This document shows, piece by piece, positions 24,986 to 34,064 of a stretch of DNA of 64,000 nucleotides; the first letter of the stretch is position 1; the number at the start of each line of letters is the position of its first letter. Position numbers and translations under genes: made by a program. The notes under the pieces were generated by a model. The model saw nothing but the letters and a program-made list of their open reading frames with translations. It was not told the origin of the DNA and made no database searches. The stretch comes from CAWHHZ01 sp963829355. GTDB taxonomy: Bacteria > Acidobacteriota > Thermoanaerobaculia > Gp7-AA8 > JAHWKK01. The stretch covers positions 1 to 64,000 of the forward strand of contig CAWHHZ010000009.1 in NCBI GenBank assembly GCA_963829355.1. The letters run 5' to 3'.

Positions 24986-26082
24986 GCAGCGATCTTCACG
25001 CACCTGTGCTGGAAGTCCGATCGAAGTGGATGATCGTCATGGCGCTCTGCGCGTTGATGACTGCCACGGCGGCCATTTTCGTGAAGCCGTCGGCCGGTCC
25101 GGTACCGGCGACGTTCACGGAGCGAATCGATACGGCCGTGGCACAACTGCAGCGGACACCGGCGAAACCGGACCCGTATCTGACGCTGAGCGAGCTCGCC
25201 CTCGATCTGAGGATCGAAGAGCGAGGCGAGGTCTGGACGCAGTCGGCAGAAACTGCAAGACACCTCGCCCCGATCCTCGACGCCACCGATCTCGCCATCA
25301 TTCGCGGCGGCTTTGTGCACTGGTACGAGCTGAACGAGATGCAACGGGAGATCGTGCTCGATTCGGCGGGGCGCCTGCTCGCTGACGAGAATCACTACCG
25401 GAACCTGTGGCGTCCCGTTCTCGAGGCGACTCGATCGCCAGCCTTCCTTGCCGCGCACGCGCCGCGGGACCAGACGACGATGAGGCAGATCGAGACGCTC
25501 GCGGCGACGTGGGGAGATCTCGTGACCCACCGCCGGATGCAGCGGATCGCCGAGGAATCGCTGCGGGCTTCGCTTCCTTCGATGGACGGACTCGAAATGC
25601 TCGACACTCTTCAGCGCCTGGAAGTGGGCTCGCCAAAGATGCTCCAGGCGGCAGAGATTTTCCGCGAGCTGAGAAGCAGAGATGAGTTGCAGACTGATCA
25701 GGCGACGCGGATCTCTGCACTGAAAGATCGGTGGCGGCCGTTCCTGCCGGACGTGGGCGGCGAACCGCCCGAAAATGCACGCGAGCCGGAGGTTCTGGAG
25801 CTGCCGGTCGAGACGCAGATGCCGCGCAACACGGTGTGGCGGCTCGGCGATCGCACGCCTTCCCGGATCACGATCGAGGCAGAGCGGACCGATGAGCTGA
25901 GCGCTCCGGCCGCCATCGAGGTGTGGGTGGACGGGCGTCTGCGTGACGCGCGGATCGTGACGCACGAGGAGACGATCGACGTCCCGCTGCATCGCGGCGA
26001 TCAGCTTCTCGAGCTTCGACTGGCGTCGAGCCGAACGCGAAACAACGAGCCATTCCGCCTGCACGTGACTCTGTCATCCTGA
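24982..26082 (+). CDS. Membrane-anchored helical-repeat protein of EPS module B
   Basis: 366 residues starting at ATG 24982, which overlaps the wzt stop as ATGA. One hydrophobic anchor (WMIVMALCALMTATAAIFV) is followed by a TPR-like helical region (PYLTLSELALDLRIEERGEV; SAETARHLAPILDATDLAII) and a C-terminal small beta domain (AAIEVWVDGRLRDARIVTHE). The plan is the same as the 536-residue protein at 11501-13111. Function unknown; an association with the glycosyl-assembly complex is inferred from tight coupling to wzm-wzt. The stop codon is part of the R3 repeat that begins at 26073, so the last two residues (SS) are supplied by the repeat. Confidence 0.7.
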   Translation: MSSDLHAPVLEVRSKWMIVMALCALMTATAAIFVKPSAGPVPATFTERIDTAVAQLQRTPAKPDPYLTLSELALDLRIEERGEVWTQSAETARHLAPILDATDLAIIRGGFVHWYELNEMQREIVLDSAGRLLADENHYRNLWRPVLEATRSPAFLAAHAPRDQTTMRQIETLAATWGDLVTHRRMQRIAEESLRASLPSMDGLEMLDTLQRLEVGSPKMLQAAEIFRELRSRDELQTDQATRISALKDRWRPFLPDVGGEPPENAREPEVLELPVETQMPRNTVWRLGDRTPSRITIEAERTDELSAPAAIEVWVDGRLRDARIVTHEETIDVPLHRGDQLLELRLASSRTRNNEPFRLHVTLSS

Positions 26083-26442
26083 GCGAGAGACCGTGTGAAA
26101 ACGCCTCGTGAATCGAGGCTGTGACTTTGGAGTGCGGTGCTCGCCGGAGGACGAGCCCCGCTTTGGATCCCGTGGCAACCACCATCGAGGCCGCAATCGG
26201 GACCAGTCAGGAAATTTCCACTGCAGCTTGCAACCCGCTGCAGCCCGTAAGGCGGCGTGATGTAAAGCTGAGCTCGTCCTTCGGCGAGCTCAGCACTCCA
26301 AAAAAGACGGTCGCGAAGCCGATCGGTTTTTCACACAGTCTGGCGAAGCGAAGGATCGCGTACGGGCTGACTGTAGGTGAATTGAGGAGGCGACCGAGGG
26401 CGAGGATGACTCCACGCGATCCTTCGCTTCGCTCAGGATGAC
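26073..26442. repeat. R3 element interrupted by R4
   Basis: Left end GTCATCCTGAGCG at 26073, right end CGCTCAGGATGAC at 26442. The R4 element is inserted in the left arm, after which the arm resumes as GAAGCGAAGGATCGCGTACG. The left end contains the TGA stop of the preceding gene. A second interrupted R3 lies at 61428-61796. Confidence 0.8.
26088..26341 (+). mobile_element. R4: 254-bp MITE-like element, copy 1
   Basis: Bounded by AGAC(C)GTGTGAAAA and TTTTTCACACAGTCT, imperfect terminal inverted repeats. Subterminal sequences TTTGGAGTGC and GCACTCCAAAA are also inverted. Internal hairpins: GCCTCG-TGAAT-CGAGGC, GCTCG-CCGGAGGA-CGAGC, GAGCTCG-TCCTTCGG-CGAGCTC. An identical-length, antiparallel copy occupies 61528-61781. 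No transposase is encoded, so mobilisation would need a protein supplied elsewhere. Confidence 0.75.
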
Positions 26443-26473
26443 AGTCGGTTCATTTCACTCCATTGTTGCCAGC

Positions 26474-27964
26474 CTAGCGGCGGTTGGGGAGGGCCGTGGT
26501 GGCGCCGAGGATGACGGCTAGCGTGTAGCTGTTGGCGGGGATGTAGAAGTTGAAATCGACGAGGGCGTGGAGGAGGAAGACGAGCAGGCTGATCGCGCCC
26601 ATCGCCGCGAAACGCCGGGAGTCGCCAGACGAGAGACGTGTGATCTGGCGGCCGAGCATTGCCGGCCATATCTGGATCGCCATCGAACGGAGACCGGCGA
26701 TGAAAAAGACCAGAAACACCCCGGCACCGACGAGACCGGTCGTCGCAAGAATTTCGAGCCAGTCGTTATGCGCATGACTGTGGTGGAGGTGCGACTCCCG
26801 CGCAACCATCAGTGAAACATCGGCGAAGGTCTCGAATCCGGAACCGATGACGGGGAAGATCTTCCAGACCTCTACAGCGAGACGCCCCCCTTCTATCCGC
26901 CCGGCGAGCGTGACGATCCCCTCACGGTCGGGCATCATCCGCTCGGTGATCCGCTCGGTTCCGAGATGGATGATGCTGACGCCGATCACCAGCAGCAGCG
27001 CGATCCCGATCCAGACGGCGCGCCTGCGAAACTTCCGCACTTTCGCCTCGCGTCTCGCAGCGTTCTCCTCGAACAGCAGCACGAGACCGATCAGGAGGCC
27101 CACCATGAGAGACAGCAGAGTTCCCCGGCTTTTCGTCAGGAGCACTCCGAAGACCCCCGTCATCAGTCCTGCTCCGCCGACGAACACGGGAAACGCCTGC
27201 TGCAGCAACAGGTTCTCGACCCGTTGGGCAAGGTTGCGCTCGCCTCTCGTCGCGTGCCACGCGTGTGCAATGAGATAGAGAGACAGCGGAAGGATGATCG
27301 CCAGATAGTTTCCGAGGTGGTTGGGGTTGACGAATGTCCCGCTCATTCGTCCGGTGGTCAGGTTGTCCCGTCCCCAGATCTCGACCAGAGGCCCTTTCCA
27401 GTGACCGATCCCGTAGATGACCTGAAACGCTGCCGATGCCGTCAGCGTGATGGCGAGAGCGACGCGAGATCGGTCCGATCTGAACATCTGCGCTGCCATG
27501 AGAAACAGCGCGAGTCTGGAGAGCAGCCCAACGAATCCACGACTCGTTTCCGAGGGATTGATCGACAAGTGAAACCAGGTGGGAACTAGATCGGGATGAA
27601 TCGTGTTTGCTATCGTTGCCGCGTTCATCCAGATCTGTTCTGACTCACTCGAGACTGCCCCGACCATGACAGGCGGAAGGGGCAGGATCTGGACGAGGAT
27701 GACAACCGAGAACAATGCTGCGCCCAGGCTCCACCACCCTGCCGCGGGGGTGAGTTTCCAGCGCAATCGAGCATTGCTGTCGGTCCAGGCCACGAGCGCG
27801 AGCAGTAGCAACGGCGGGATGGTCAGTGCGAGCCACGCCCCGGGAACTACGGAAGCAAAAGGCAAAGGGAGCCAGATCAGATAAATGAACAACATCGAGC
27901 GCCAGAGCCAGTGGACGTGGTGAAGCCTGCCGTGTCGAGGACTCGAGGAGACAGAAGCTCGCAT
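26474..27964 (-). CDS. Second O-antigen ligase/polymerase-like membrane protein (Wzy_C)
   Basis: 496 residues with about eleven membrane segments. Motifs match the ligase at 21447: GRMSGTFVNPNHLGNYLAII, LLTKSRGTLLSLMVGLLIGL, KIFPVIGSGFETFADV and HHSHAHNDWLELLATTGLVG. It is transcribed opposite to its neighbours and diverges from the beta-barrel gene at a compact shared promoter region. ATG 27964 gives MRASVSSSPRHGRLHHVHWL before the first membrane segment; an internal ATG at 27895 (MLFIYLIWLPLPF) is an alternative start. Whether this or the first copy acts as polymerase and the other as ligase cannot be decided from sequence. Confidence 0.82.
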   Translation of the reverse strand: MRASVSSSPRHGRLHHVHWLWRSMLFIYLIWLPLPFASVVPGAWLALTIPPLLLLALVAWTDSNARLRWKLTPAAGWWSLGAALFSVVILVQILPLPPVMVGAVSSESEQIWMNAATIANTIHPDLVPTWFHLSINPSETSRGFVGLLSRLALFLMAAQMFRSDRSRVALAITLTASAAFQVIYGIGHWKGPLVEIWGRDNLTTGRMSGTFVNPNHLGNYLAIILPLSLYLIAHAWHATRGERNLAQRVENLLLQQAFPVFVGGAGLMTGVFGVLLTKSRGTLLSLMVGLLIGLVLLFEENAARREAKVRKFRRRAVWIGIALLLVIGVSIIHLGTERITERMMPDREGIVTLAGRIEGGRLAVEVWKIFPVIGSGFETFADVSLMVARESHLHHSHAHNDWLEILATTGLVGAGVFLVFFIAGLRSMAIQIWPAMLGRQITRLSSGDSRRFAAMGAISLLVFLLHALVDFNFYIPANSYTLAVILGATTALPNRR

Positions 27965-27971
27965 GGGCTGG

Positions 27972-27978
27972 TATTATC
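27972..27978. promoter_or_regulatory. Candidate bidirectional -10 element
   Basis: GTATTATCTA reads TATTAT on the plus strand (27972-27977) and GATAAT on the minus strand (27973-27978). The plus start site would fall near 27984, giving a leader to the barrel gene at 28046. The minus start site would fall at about 27964-27966, on or next to the ATG of the ligase gene, so that mRNA could be leaderless. No good -35 was found on either side. Confidence 0.35.
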
Positions 27979-28045
27979 TATGAAGACGCGTTCAGCAACG
28001 GAAAACGGCGGGGCAGGTGTGTGGGAGGGGGACGTTTCGAGCTCA

Positions 28046-29333
28046 ATGCGGGTCATGGCTCAGATCGTGGCGGTCTTCCTGCTGCTGGTCGTCAGCGTTC
28101 CCCTGTATGCGCAAAGCTCACGGAGGGCTGACCAGACGGCGAACCGTCGTGAGCGCGATCGGGACGAAGAGCTCGACGCCAAGCGCCGAATCGAGGACGA
28201 TCTGCGACAGGCGCAGTTCAGTTCGAACCGCTTCTATCTCATCTCCCGCTTCGAGCTCGGCGACATCGGAATCGGGATCGGAGCCGAGGATCTGTATCTT
28301 CCCTCGGATGAGGCGATCGACGGGCTCGCCATCGGTGTCCGGGCGCCGCAGCGGCTCTACTACATCGCCAATCGCCGCACGCTTTTCTCGATCGATGCGG
28401 AGCCGGGATACATCTTCTACCTCGACTCGGACCGGGAGAACCGGCTGAGCTGGCTCCTGCGGGGCGACGTACATCTCCTCTTCCCCTACTTCTACGTGAA
28501 CGGCTTCGCCACGATCTCCGACGAGCTCGTCCGCGAGACGACGGAGCTCGACCGGCTCACGCCGCGCGACACGACTCAGTGGGGAATCAATACCGAGATC
28601 AAACCGTCGAGCCGCACGTCGATGGAACTTTCATTCGTCGAGAGTGACATCGACTACGATTCGAGCGATTCGCTGTTCTACGACCCGCGGCTGAATCTGC
28701 TCGAGCGCACCTCGACGCAATACAAAGCCGAGGGACGTCATCACACGTTTCCGATCACCCGCACGCTGGTCGGCGCCAGCCGCACCGACTACGATTTTCC
28801 GCTGGCCGGCGAACGTGACTCGACCGAGACATTCGTCTACGTGGGTGCCGACCGCGACTTCTCCACCCACCATTTCGTGGCGAGGATCGGTCGCGGAGAG
28901 CTCGATTACAAAGACTCCGACGGTCAGGACTTCAGCGGTATTCTGGGAGACGCGCGCTTCGACCTCGTGATCGACTCACGGCACTCGATGATGGTCGCCT
29001 TCCAGCGCGAACTGGAGTTCTCGATGGCACAAAACAATCGTCACTATCGTGGCGGACAAACTGTCGTTCCGCGATCAGCGTGATCTCACCTACCGTCTGC
29101 GCACTCACCTTCAGGCTTTCGGCAGCATCCACGACTATCCGGTGGCCTTCGAAACCCCAGCGGGTCCGGTGGATCGTGAGGACGAGCTCTACTTCGTCGG
29201 CGTTGGAGCGTCGTACAAGTTTCTCAGGTGGCTCAGGCTCGGTCTCCTGATCGGACCATGGGAACGGAACTCGAACATTTCTGGCGAGTCTGCAAACGGA
29301 ATACGGTGGCAGATTCTCCTGTCTTTTAATTGA
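28046..29333 (+). CDS. Predicted outer-membrane beta-barrel of EPS export module B, one frameshift
   Basis: About 428 residues when joined. From ATG 28046 the signal peptide is MRVMAQIVAVFLLLVVSVPL YAQ. A charged linker (RRADQTANRRERDRDEELDA) precedes strands such as RFYLISRFELGDIGIGIGAE, RLSWLLRGDVHLLFPYFYVN and SRTSMELSFVESDIDYDSS. A shift near 29040-29055 moves the end into another frame (LSFRDQRDLTYRLRTHLQAF ... LYFVGVGASYKFLRWLRLGL), closing with WQILLSFN, a typical barrel C-terminus. It precedes the short OPX gene by 29 bases, matching module A. An upstream ATG at 27980 would lie before the likely transcription start and is disfavoured. Confidence 0.8.
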
Positions 29334-29362
29334 GATAGCGCAGTTATTTGGCGAAATCGGCA

Positions 29363-30208
29363 ATGCGAATGACTAAACATCTGGCAATCATGATCTCACT
29401 CCTCGCTCTCGTCTGGACTGCCAGCGCGCAGAGCATCGACCCTTCCCTCGACTATCGGATCGGTCCGAGTGATCTCATCTCCGTGACGGTCGAGCAGGAT
29501 CCCGCTCTCAACACCGAGGGGCGAGTGGGACCCGATGGCACGATCACGATGCCTGTGGTCGGGCCGGTTCTGATCGGCTCGCTGACTCCGGCTCAGGCCG
29601 CCGCGCGCATCAAGGCGGTTCTCGAAGAGCGGATTCTCACCAACGCCAACGTATCGGTCGTCGTCAAGCAGTTCGAGAGCGACTCGGTCTCGATTTTCGG
29701 AGAGGTCGTCAAGCCGGGGAAGGTTCCGGTCGTGCGTGATCTGACTCTCCTGCAGGCGATCACGGCCACGGGCGGACCGACATCGGATGCAGGACAGTCG
29801 ATCAAGGTCCTGCGCGTCGCTCCGAACGGACTGACGAGCCAGCTCGAGATCCCGCTTCAGGATCTGCTCGACGGCGCTCCCGACGTCAACATCCCCCTCC
29901 AGGCGAACGACGTGATCAGCGTGCCTCACGACCCGGAGATCGCGGTCTACCTGCTCGGCGAGGTCATGAACCCCGCTGCCGTGAAGTTCAAGGCGTCGCA
30001 GCGCGCGACTCTTCTCAAGGCGATCGCCGAGGCGGGCGGCTTCACCGACAGAGCGAACCGGAAGCGGATCGAAGTGATCCGTGAGGGTGTACTCCAGGGA
30101 GAGGAGACGCGGCTCCAGGCCAATGTCTCCAGGATCATGGATGGCGATCAGCCTGACATAAGGCTGCAGGACGGCGACCGGATCTACGTTCACCAGAGTC
30201 TGTTCTGA
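29363..30208 (+). CDS. wza: Short Wza-type outer-membrane polysaccharide export (OPX) protein, module B
   Basis: 281 residues with a signal peptide (MRMTKHLAIMISLLALVWTA SAQ). The export domain begins LDYRIGPSDLISVTVEQDPA, then the strand RVGPDGTITMPVVGPVLIG. Two SLBB repeats follow: VSIFGEVVKPGKVPVVRDLT with LLQAITATGGPTSDAGQSIK, and IAVYLLGEVMNPAAVKFKAS with ATLLKAIAEAGGFTDRANRK. The end is DIRLQDGDRIYVHQSLF with no pore-forming helix, as in module A. The stop overlaps the wzc start (TGATG), so the two export proteins are translationally coupled. ATG 29363 was preferred to an upstream TTG at 29348 because it gives a compact signal peptide. Confidence 0.9.
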   Translation: MRMTKHLAIMISLLALVWTASAQSIDPSLDYRIGPSDLISVTVEQDPALNTEGRVGPDGTITMPVVGPVLIGSLTPAQAAARIKAVLEERILTNANVSVVVKQFESDSVSIFGEVVKPGKVPVVRDLTLLQAITATGGPTSDAGQSIKVLRVAPNGLTSQLEIPLQDLLDGAPDVNIPLQANDVISVPHDPEIAVYLLGEVMNPAAVKFKASQRATLLKAIAEAGGFTDRANRKRIEVIREGVLQGEETRLQANVSRIMDGDQPDIRLQDGDRIYVHQSLF

Positions 30209-32376
30209 TGAACCAGTTCGCCCACGAACCGGAGGAGAAGCAGGTCCACCTGTCTCACTACTGGGTCATTCTTCTTCGACGCTGGAAGCTGGGTCTCGCA
30301 GTCGTCGTGATCGTGCTGCTCGCTTCGGTGGGCGCGCACTTCTTCACGACGCCCCTCTATCGCTCCTCGATCCTTCTTCACATCGAGCGCGACGTCACGA
30401 GCCAGTCGTGGGAGGATCTGTGGCGGCTCCCTTCGCAGCAGGAGTATCTTCAGACGCAGATCCAGTTGCTCAAGAGCAAGGGAACCGGACGGCGTGTTGC
30501 CGAAGACCTCGAGCTCGTCGCCAGTCCTGCACCGGGCACGACAGAGAGCGACCGGGAGGCGGCGCTCAACGCGAAGGCGGCGCAGATCGCCAGTGGAATC
30601 AGCATCGACACGGTCGAGAACACTTCGCTGGTCCGCGTCTCCTATGTCGGAACCGATCCGAAGCAGGTCCAGGATATCGCCAACGGGATCGGCGAGTCGT
30701 TCATCCAGGCGAACATCGAGCGCAAGTCGGAGCGAGTGCGCCAGGCGACCCGCTTCCTGCGCCAGGAGATCGAGAAGCTGCAGGACGAGATCGATGTCGG
30801 CGAGCGCCAGGTGCAACAGTACGGCGCGAGCCGCGACATCTTCAGTGAACAGGGAGGCAATCTCGTCCTGAATCGCCTCGAGAGTCTCAACCAGCAGTAC
30901 CTGCAGGCACAGTCACAGCGGATCGCGGCCGAATCGAACTACCAGACGATTCGACAGTCGAGCTCTGACTCGATGCCACAGATTGCATCGGATCCAGTGA
31001 TCTCGGGCCTGCGCGCCGATCTGAACCGGCTCGAGCGTGAGCTCGAACAGAAGCGCGCGAACTTCCTCCCCGCTCACCCGGAGATGCAGCGCCTTCAGAA
31101 TGAGATTGCCGGAGCACGCGTCAGCCTGTCCACGGCGATGAAGGAGCGGCTCGGGGGACTCCGCGAAGAAGCGCGCCGGGACTACGAGGAGGCGCTCGGC
31201 CGCGAGCGCCAGATCGAGCGGGAGCTGGAGGAGCAGAAGAATCGTGCACTCGAGCTCAATATCGATGCCGTCGACTATCTGGCGCAGCGAACGAACCTGT
31301 CGAGCAAGAAGGAGTTGCTCAACGAGCTCACCGCGCGGCTCAACGAGACGGAAGTCAACACGCGGCTCGAGGGCGTCGACAGCTCGAACATTCACATCAT
31401 CGAGGGGGCGACCCAGCCTGGGGCTCCGTACAACGCCAACCTCCAGGCGAAGATGAAAAATGCGATCCCTCTCGGACTCGTCATGGCTCTCGGTGCGATC
31501 TTCTTCCTCGAGTACATGGACCGCTCGATCAAGTCGGCCGACGAATTGGAGCAGGTTACGAGTCTGCCGACGCTCGGCATCATTCCTTCGGCGAGCGACA
31601 AAGCGGGCGCCGCTTCGCACGGATACATCTACGGCGGAAAGAAACCCGAGAACAAGACGGAAGCTCTCGCCGGGAACGATGATTCCGCCGTCGCCCTCCT
31701 GGCACACACCCATCCGCGCTCACCGATCACCGAGACGTACCGTGCATTCCGCACCTCGACACTTCTGTCCTCGGCCGCGAAGCTCCACTCGGTCCTCGTG
31801 ACGTCATCGGTGCCCCGAGAGGGAAAGAGTACGACGGCCGTGAACCTGGCCATCGTTCTGTCTCAGATGAACAAGCCGGTCGTGGTCGTCGATGCGGATC
31901 TGAGAAAGCCGCGAATCAGGCAGATCCTCGGCGGAAGCAAAGCGCAGGGACTCGTCGACTACCTCGCACATCAGGCGGAAGCGAGCGAGATCGTCGAGAG
32001 CTCGGAGATTCCGAATCTTTCTTTCATATCGTCAGGGCCGATTCCCCCGAATCCGGCGGAACTTCTCGCTTCTTCGCGTATGAAGGAGCTGCTCGAAGAG
32101 CTGAGCGCCAGATATGAGTACGTCGTGGTCGATTCACCTCCTCTGATGGCGGTTACCGACGCCGTCATCCTGGGGAATCAGGTGGATGGCGTCATCCTCT
32201 GTGTTCATGGCGGCCGCACGCCTCGCGAGGTCGTTCAGAAGGCAGCAGCTCTTCTCCGGCAGGCCGGGGTGCGAACGCTCGGAACTCTTCTGAACAATGT
32301 CGCGGAGCGCCACACGCGTGGCCGCTACTCATCGCACTATTACGAGTACTATTCGGAAGACTCTGCTCGCGGCTGA
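30208..32376 (+). CDS. wzc: Polysaccharide co-polymerase/tyrosine autokinase (Wzc type), module B
   Basis: 722 residues, intact. Wzz domain with TM1 (LGLAVVVIVLLASVGAHFF), a long periplasmic coiled coil (residues about 170-410), TM2 (NAIPLGLVMALGAIFFLEY), then a BY-kinase with Walker A TSSVPREGKSTTAVNLAIVL, Walker A' VVVVDADLRKPRIRQ and Walker B YVVVDSPPLMAVTDAV. The tail RGRYSSHYYEYYSEDSARG is the tyrosine cluster used for autophosphorylation. Cycling of this tail, reversed by the downstream PHP phosphatase, is expected to control polymer length and export. Coupled to the OPX gene upstream. Compared with the module A copy it has the same architecture but differs in linker and tail. Confidence 0.93.
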   Translation: MNQFAHEPEEKQVHLSHYWVILLRRWKLGLAVVVIVLLASVGAHFFTTPLYRSSILLHIERDVTSQSWEDLWRLPSQQEYLQTQIQLLKSKGTGRRVAEDLELVASPAPGTTESDREAALNAKAAQIASGISIDTVENTSLVRVSYVGTDPKQVQDIANGIGESFIQANIERKSERVRQATRFLRQEIEKLQDEIDVGERQVQQYGASRDIFSEQGGNLVLNRLESLNQQYLQAQSQRIAAESNYQTIRQSSSDSMPQIASDPVISGLRADLNRLERELEQKRANFLPAHPEMQRLQNEIAGARVSLSTAMKERLGGLREEARRDYEEALGRERQIERELEEQKNRALELNIDAVDYLAQRTNLSSKKELLNELTARLNETEVNTRLEGVDSSNIHIIEGATQPGAPYNANLQAKMKNAIPLGLVMALGAIFFLEYMDRSIKSADELEQVTSLPTLGIIPSASDKAGAASHGYIYGGKKPENKTEALAGNDDSAVALLAHTHPRSPITETYRAFRTSTLLSSAAKLHSVLVTSSVPREGKSTTAVNLAIVLSQMNKPVVVVDADLRKPRIRQILGGSKAQGLVDYLAHQAEASEIVESSEIPNLSFISSGPIPPNPAELLASSRMKELLEELSARYEYVVVDSPPLMAVTDAVILGNQVDGVILCVHGGRTPREVVQKAAALLRQAGVRTLGTLLNNVAERHTRGRYSSHYYEYYSEDSARG

Positions 32377-32400
32377 CGTGAAGCGGTGTCCGCTTCTGTG

Positions 32401-33189
32401 ATGATCGACCTCCACCACCACTGTCTGCCAGGTATCGACGATGGTCCCGACGCGTGGGATGCTGCGGTGGCGCAGTGCCGGATGGCCTTCGAGGAGGGGG
32501 TCCACACGATCGTGGCCACACCTCATGTGCACCGGGACCCGTGGATCAATGGCGACCCTGCCGTGATCCGGCAGATGGTCGACGAGTTGAATGAGCGGAT
32601 CGGCGGGAGACCGCGCATCCTGCCCGGCTGCGAGTACTACTACTCCCACGACGTGCTCGATCAGCTCGGCGACGGAGGATCGATCATCGGGCTCGCCGAC
32701 AGCCGGTACTTCCTCACTGAGTTCCCCGCCCCGCTGCTGCCGGTCGGGCTCGAGAGAAGCTTCTTCGAGGTCGCCCTGGCCGGGCATGTGCCGGTCATTG
32801 CTCACCCGGAGAGAAATCGAAGGGTTCAGGAGAATCCGGACGTCCTGATCGAGCTGATTCGCCGCGGTGCGAAGACGCAGCTCACCGCGGGGAGCTTCGT
32901 GGGCCGCTTCGGTGAACGGTCGGAGGACACGGCGTTTGCGCTTCTCGACCGGGAAATGGTTCATTTCGTCTCGACCGATACGCACGACTGTGAGCGGCGG
33001 CCACCCTTCGCCGCGGAAGCGTTCGCCGTGATTTCGCAACGCTATGGCGAGGCGCGGGCCCGCGACCTGATGGAGCGCAACCCGCTGGCGGTGATCGAGA
33101 ACCGCAATCTTCCGTACGACCCCGATCCGGTCGAGAAGGCCCATAACGGTGGATTCTGGAGTATCATCAGGTCGTGGATTGTCCAGTGA
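32401..33189 (+). CDS. PHP-type protein-tyrosine phosphatase (CpsB/YwqE family)
   Basis: 262 residues. The metal-binding PHP motifs are all visible: MIDLHHHCLPGIDDGP at the N-terminus, TIVATPHVH near residue 45, GCEYYY near 80, VPVIAHPERNRRVQENPD near 135-150 and FVSTDTHDCERRPP near 200. Such enzymes dephosphorylate the tyrosine tail of BY-kinases. Position 24 bases after wzc confirms the pairing. ATG 32401 is preferred because it begins right at the first motif; an in-frame GTG at 32386 is possible. The stop overlaps the next start as GTGA. This is the only such phosphatase in the window, so it may serve both Wzc proteins. Confidence 0.9.
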   Translation: MIDLHHHCLPGIDDGPDAWDAAVAQCRMAFEEGVHTIVATPHVHRDPWINGDPAVIRQMVDELNERIGGRPRILPGCEYYYSHDVLDQLGDGGSIIGLADSRYFLTEFPAPLLPVGLERSFFEVALAGHVPVIAHPERNRRVQENPDVLIELIRRGAKTQLTAGSFVGRFGERSEDTAFALLDREMVHFVSTDTHDCERRPPFAAEAFAVISQRYGEARARDLMERNPLAVIENRNLPYDPDPVEKAHNGGFWSIIRSWIVQ

Positions 33190-34040
33190 AACAACGTTTT
33201 GGCCTGCGGCTCCTCCTCGTCCTCGGCGTGATCTCGGTCGCGCCCGCGTTGAGCTCTGCTCTGTTTGCGCAGTCGTCCGAGACCTTCTACCAACGAATGC
33301 TCTCGCGCGGCCAGCTCGAATACGAGGCTGGCCAGTTCAGCGAGGCGGTGAGAACTCTCCAGATCGCATCCTTCGGGATGCTCAATGATCTGCCGTCGTA
33401 TGAAGAAGCCCACATCTACCTCGCACTGAGTGAACAGGGTCGTGGCGAGCTCGACCGCGCCCGTGCCGCGATTCGAAGCGTGATGCAGGTGGAAACGATG
33501 AGGGACGTCTATCCCCCGTCCACCCTCGACCTCACGGCCATGGCCGATTTCGAAGCCGCCGTCAACCGTCTCTTCCCCGAGATGGTCTTCCCTCCGGTTC
33601 GCAGCCACGATCCCGTGGCAGACAATGCCGAAACTGAACTGGCAGCGGACGAGCCTGACCTCGATGAAACTGTCAACGATATCGAGGAGCTGACGCGCTT
33701 CCTCGAGCCAGGGGTGGGCGCAGATCAGCTGAGGCAGGCTGCCGCGGCGCTCGAGACGATCGTCGAACGTGACCCCACCGACACCGACGCGCATCTACTG
33801 CTTGCACGAATATCGGCCTGGCGGAACGAATGGCCGCAAGCCGCTGAACATTGCCGGGCAGCCTCGATCGAGCCAGAGGACACGGAGCAGTACGATCGCG
33901 GGACCGTGTTCGTGTGTCAGGTCAGCTTCGGCGCCCTCGACGCGGCCAGATCCACGAGTCGACTTCTCACCGACGCGGAACGACGACGAATCGACGTTCT
34001 GCGAGCGCTGGATCGCCTGAACGCCCCACCCGGGGAGTGA
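33186..34040 (+). CDS. Secreted TPR protein of EPS export module B, family with IASFGMLNDL motif
   Basis: 284 residues from GTG 33186, which overlaps the phosphatase stop (GTGA). Signal peptide: VKQRFGLRLLLVLGVISVAP ... SALFAQ. The mature start ETFYQRMLSRGQLEYEAGQF then VRTLQIASFGMLNDLPSYEE aligns with the protein at 20091-21425. An acidic linker (DEPDLDETVNDIEELTRFLE) precedes a second TPR-like pair (RDPTDTDAHLLLARISAWRN). It is shorter than its paralogue because it has fewer repeats. Unknown function. Its conserved presence in both modules suggests a periplasmic partner of the export machinery. Confidence 0.75.
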   Translation: MKQRFGLRLLLVLGVISVAPALSSALFAQSSETFYQRMLSRGQLEYEAGQFSEAVRTLQIASFGMLNDLPSYEEAHIYLALSEQGRGELDRARAAIRSVMQVETMRDVYPPSTLDLTAMADFEAAVNRLFPEMVFPPVRSHDPVADNAETELAADEPDLDETVNDIEELTRFLEPGVGADQLRQAAAALETIVERDPTDTDAHLLLARISAWRNEWPQAAEHCRAASIEPEDTEQYDRGTVFVCQVSFGALDAARSTSRLLTDAERRRIDVLRALDRLNAPPGE

Positions 34041-34064
34041 TACGGAACAGAAGAGGTACCGATC

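Noticed and set aside
26121..26441. A 106-residue frame in R4 that matches a frame at 61365-61748
   Set aside because: The shared sequence follows from DNA identity of the two R4 copies. Composition is Arg/Ser-rich, and the frame runs on into R3 arms in both places.
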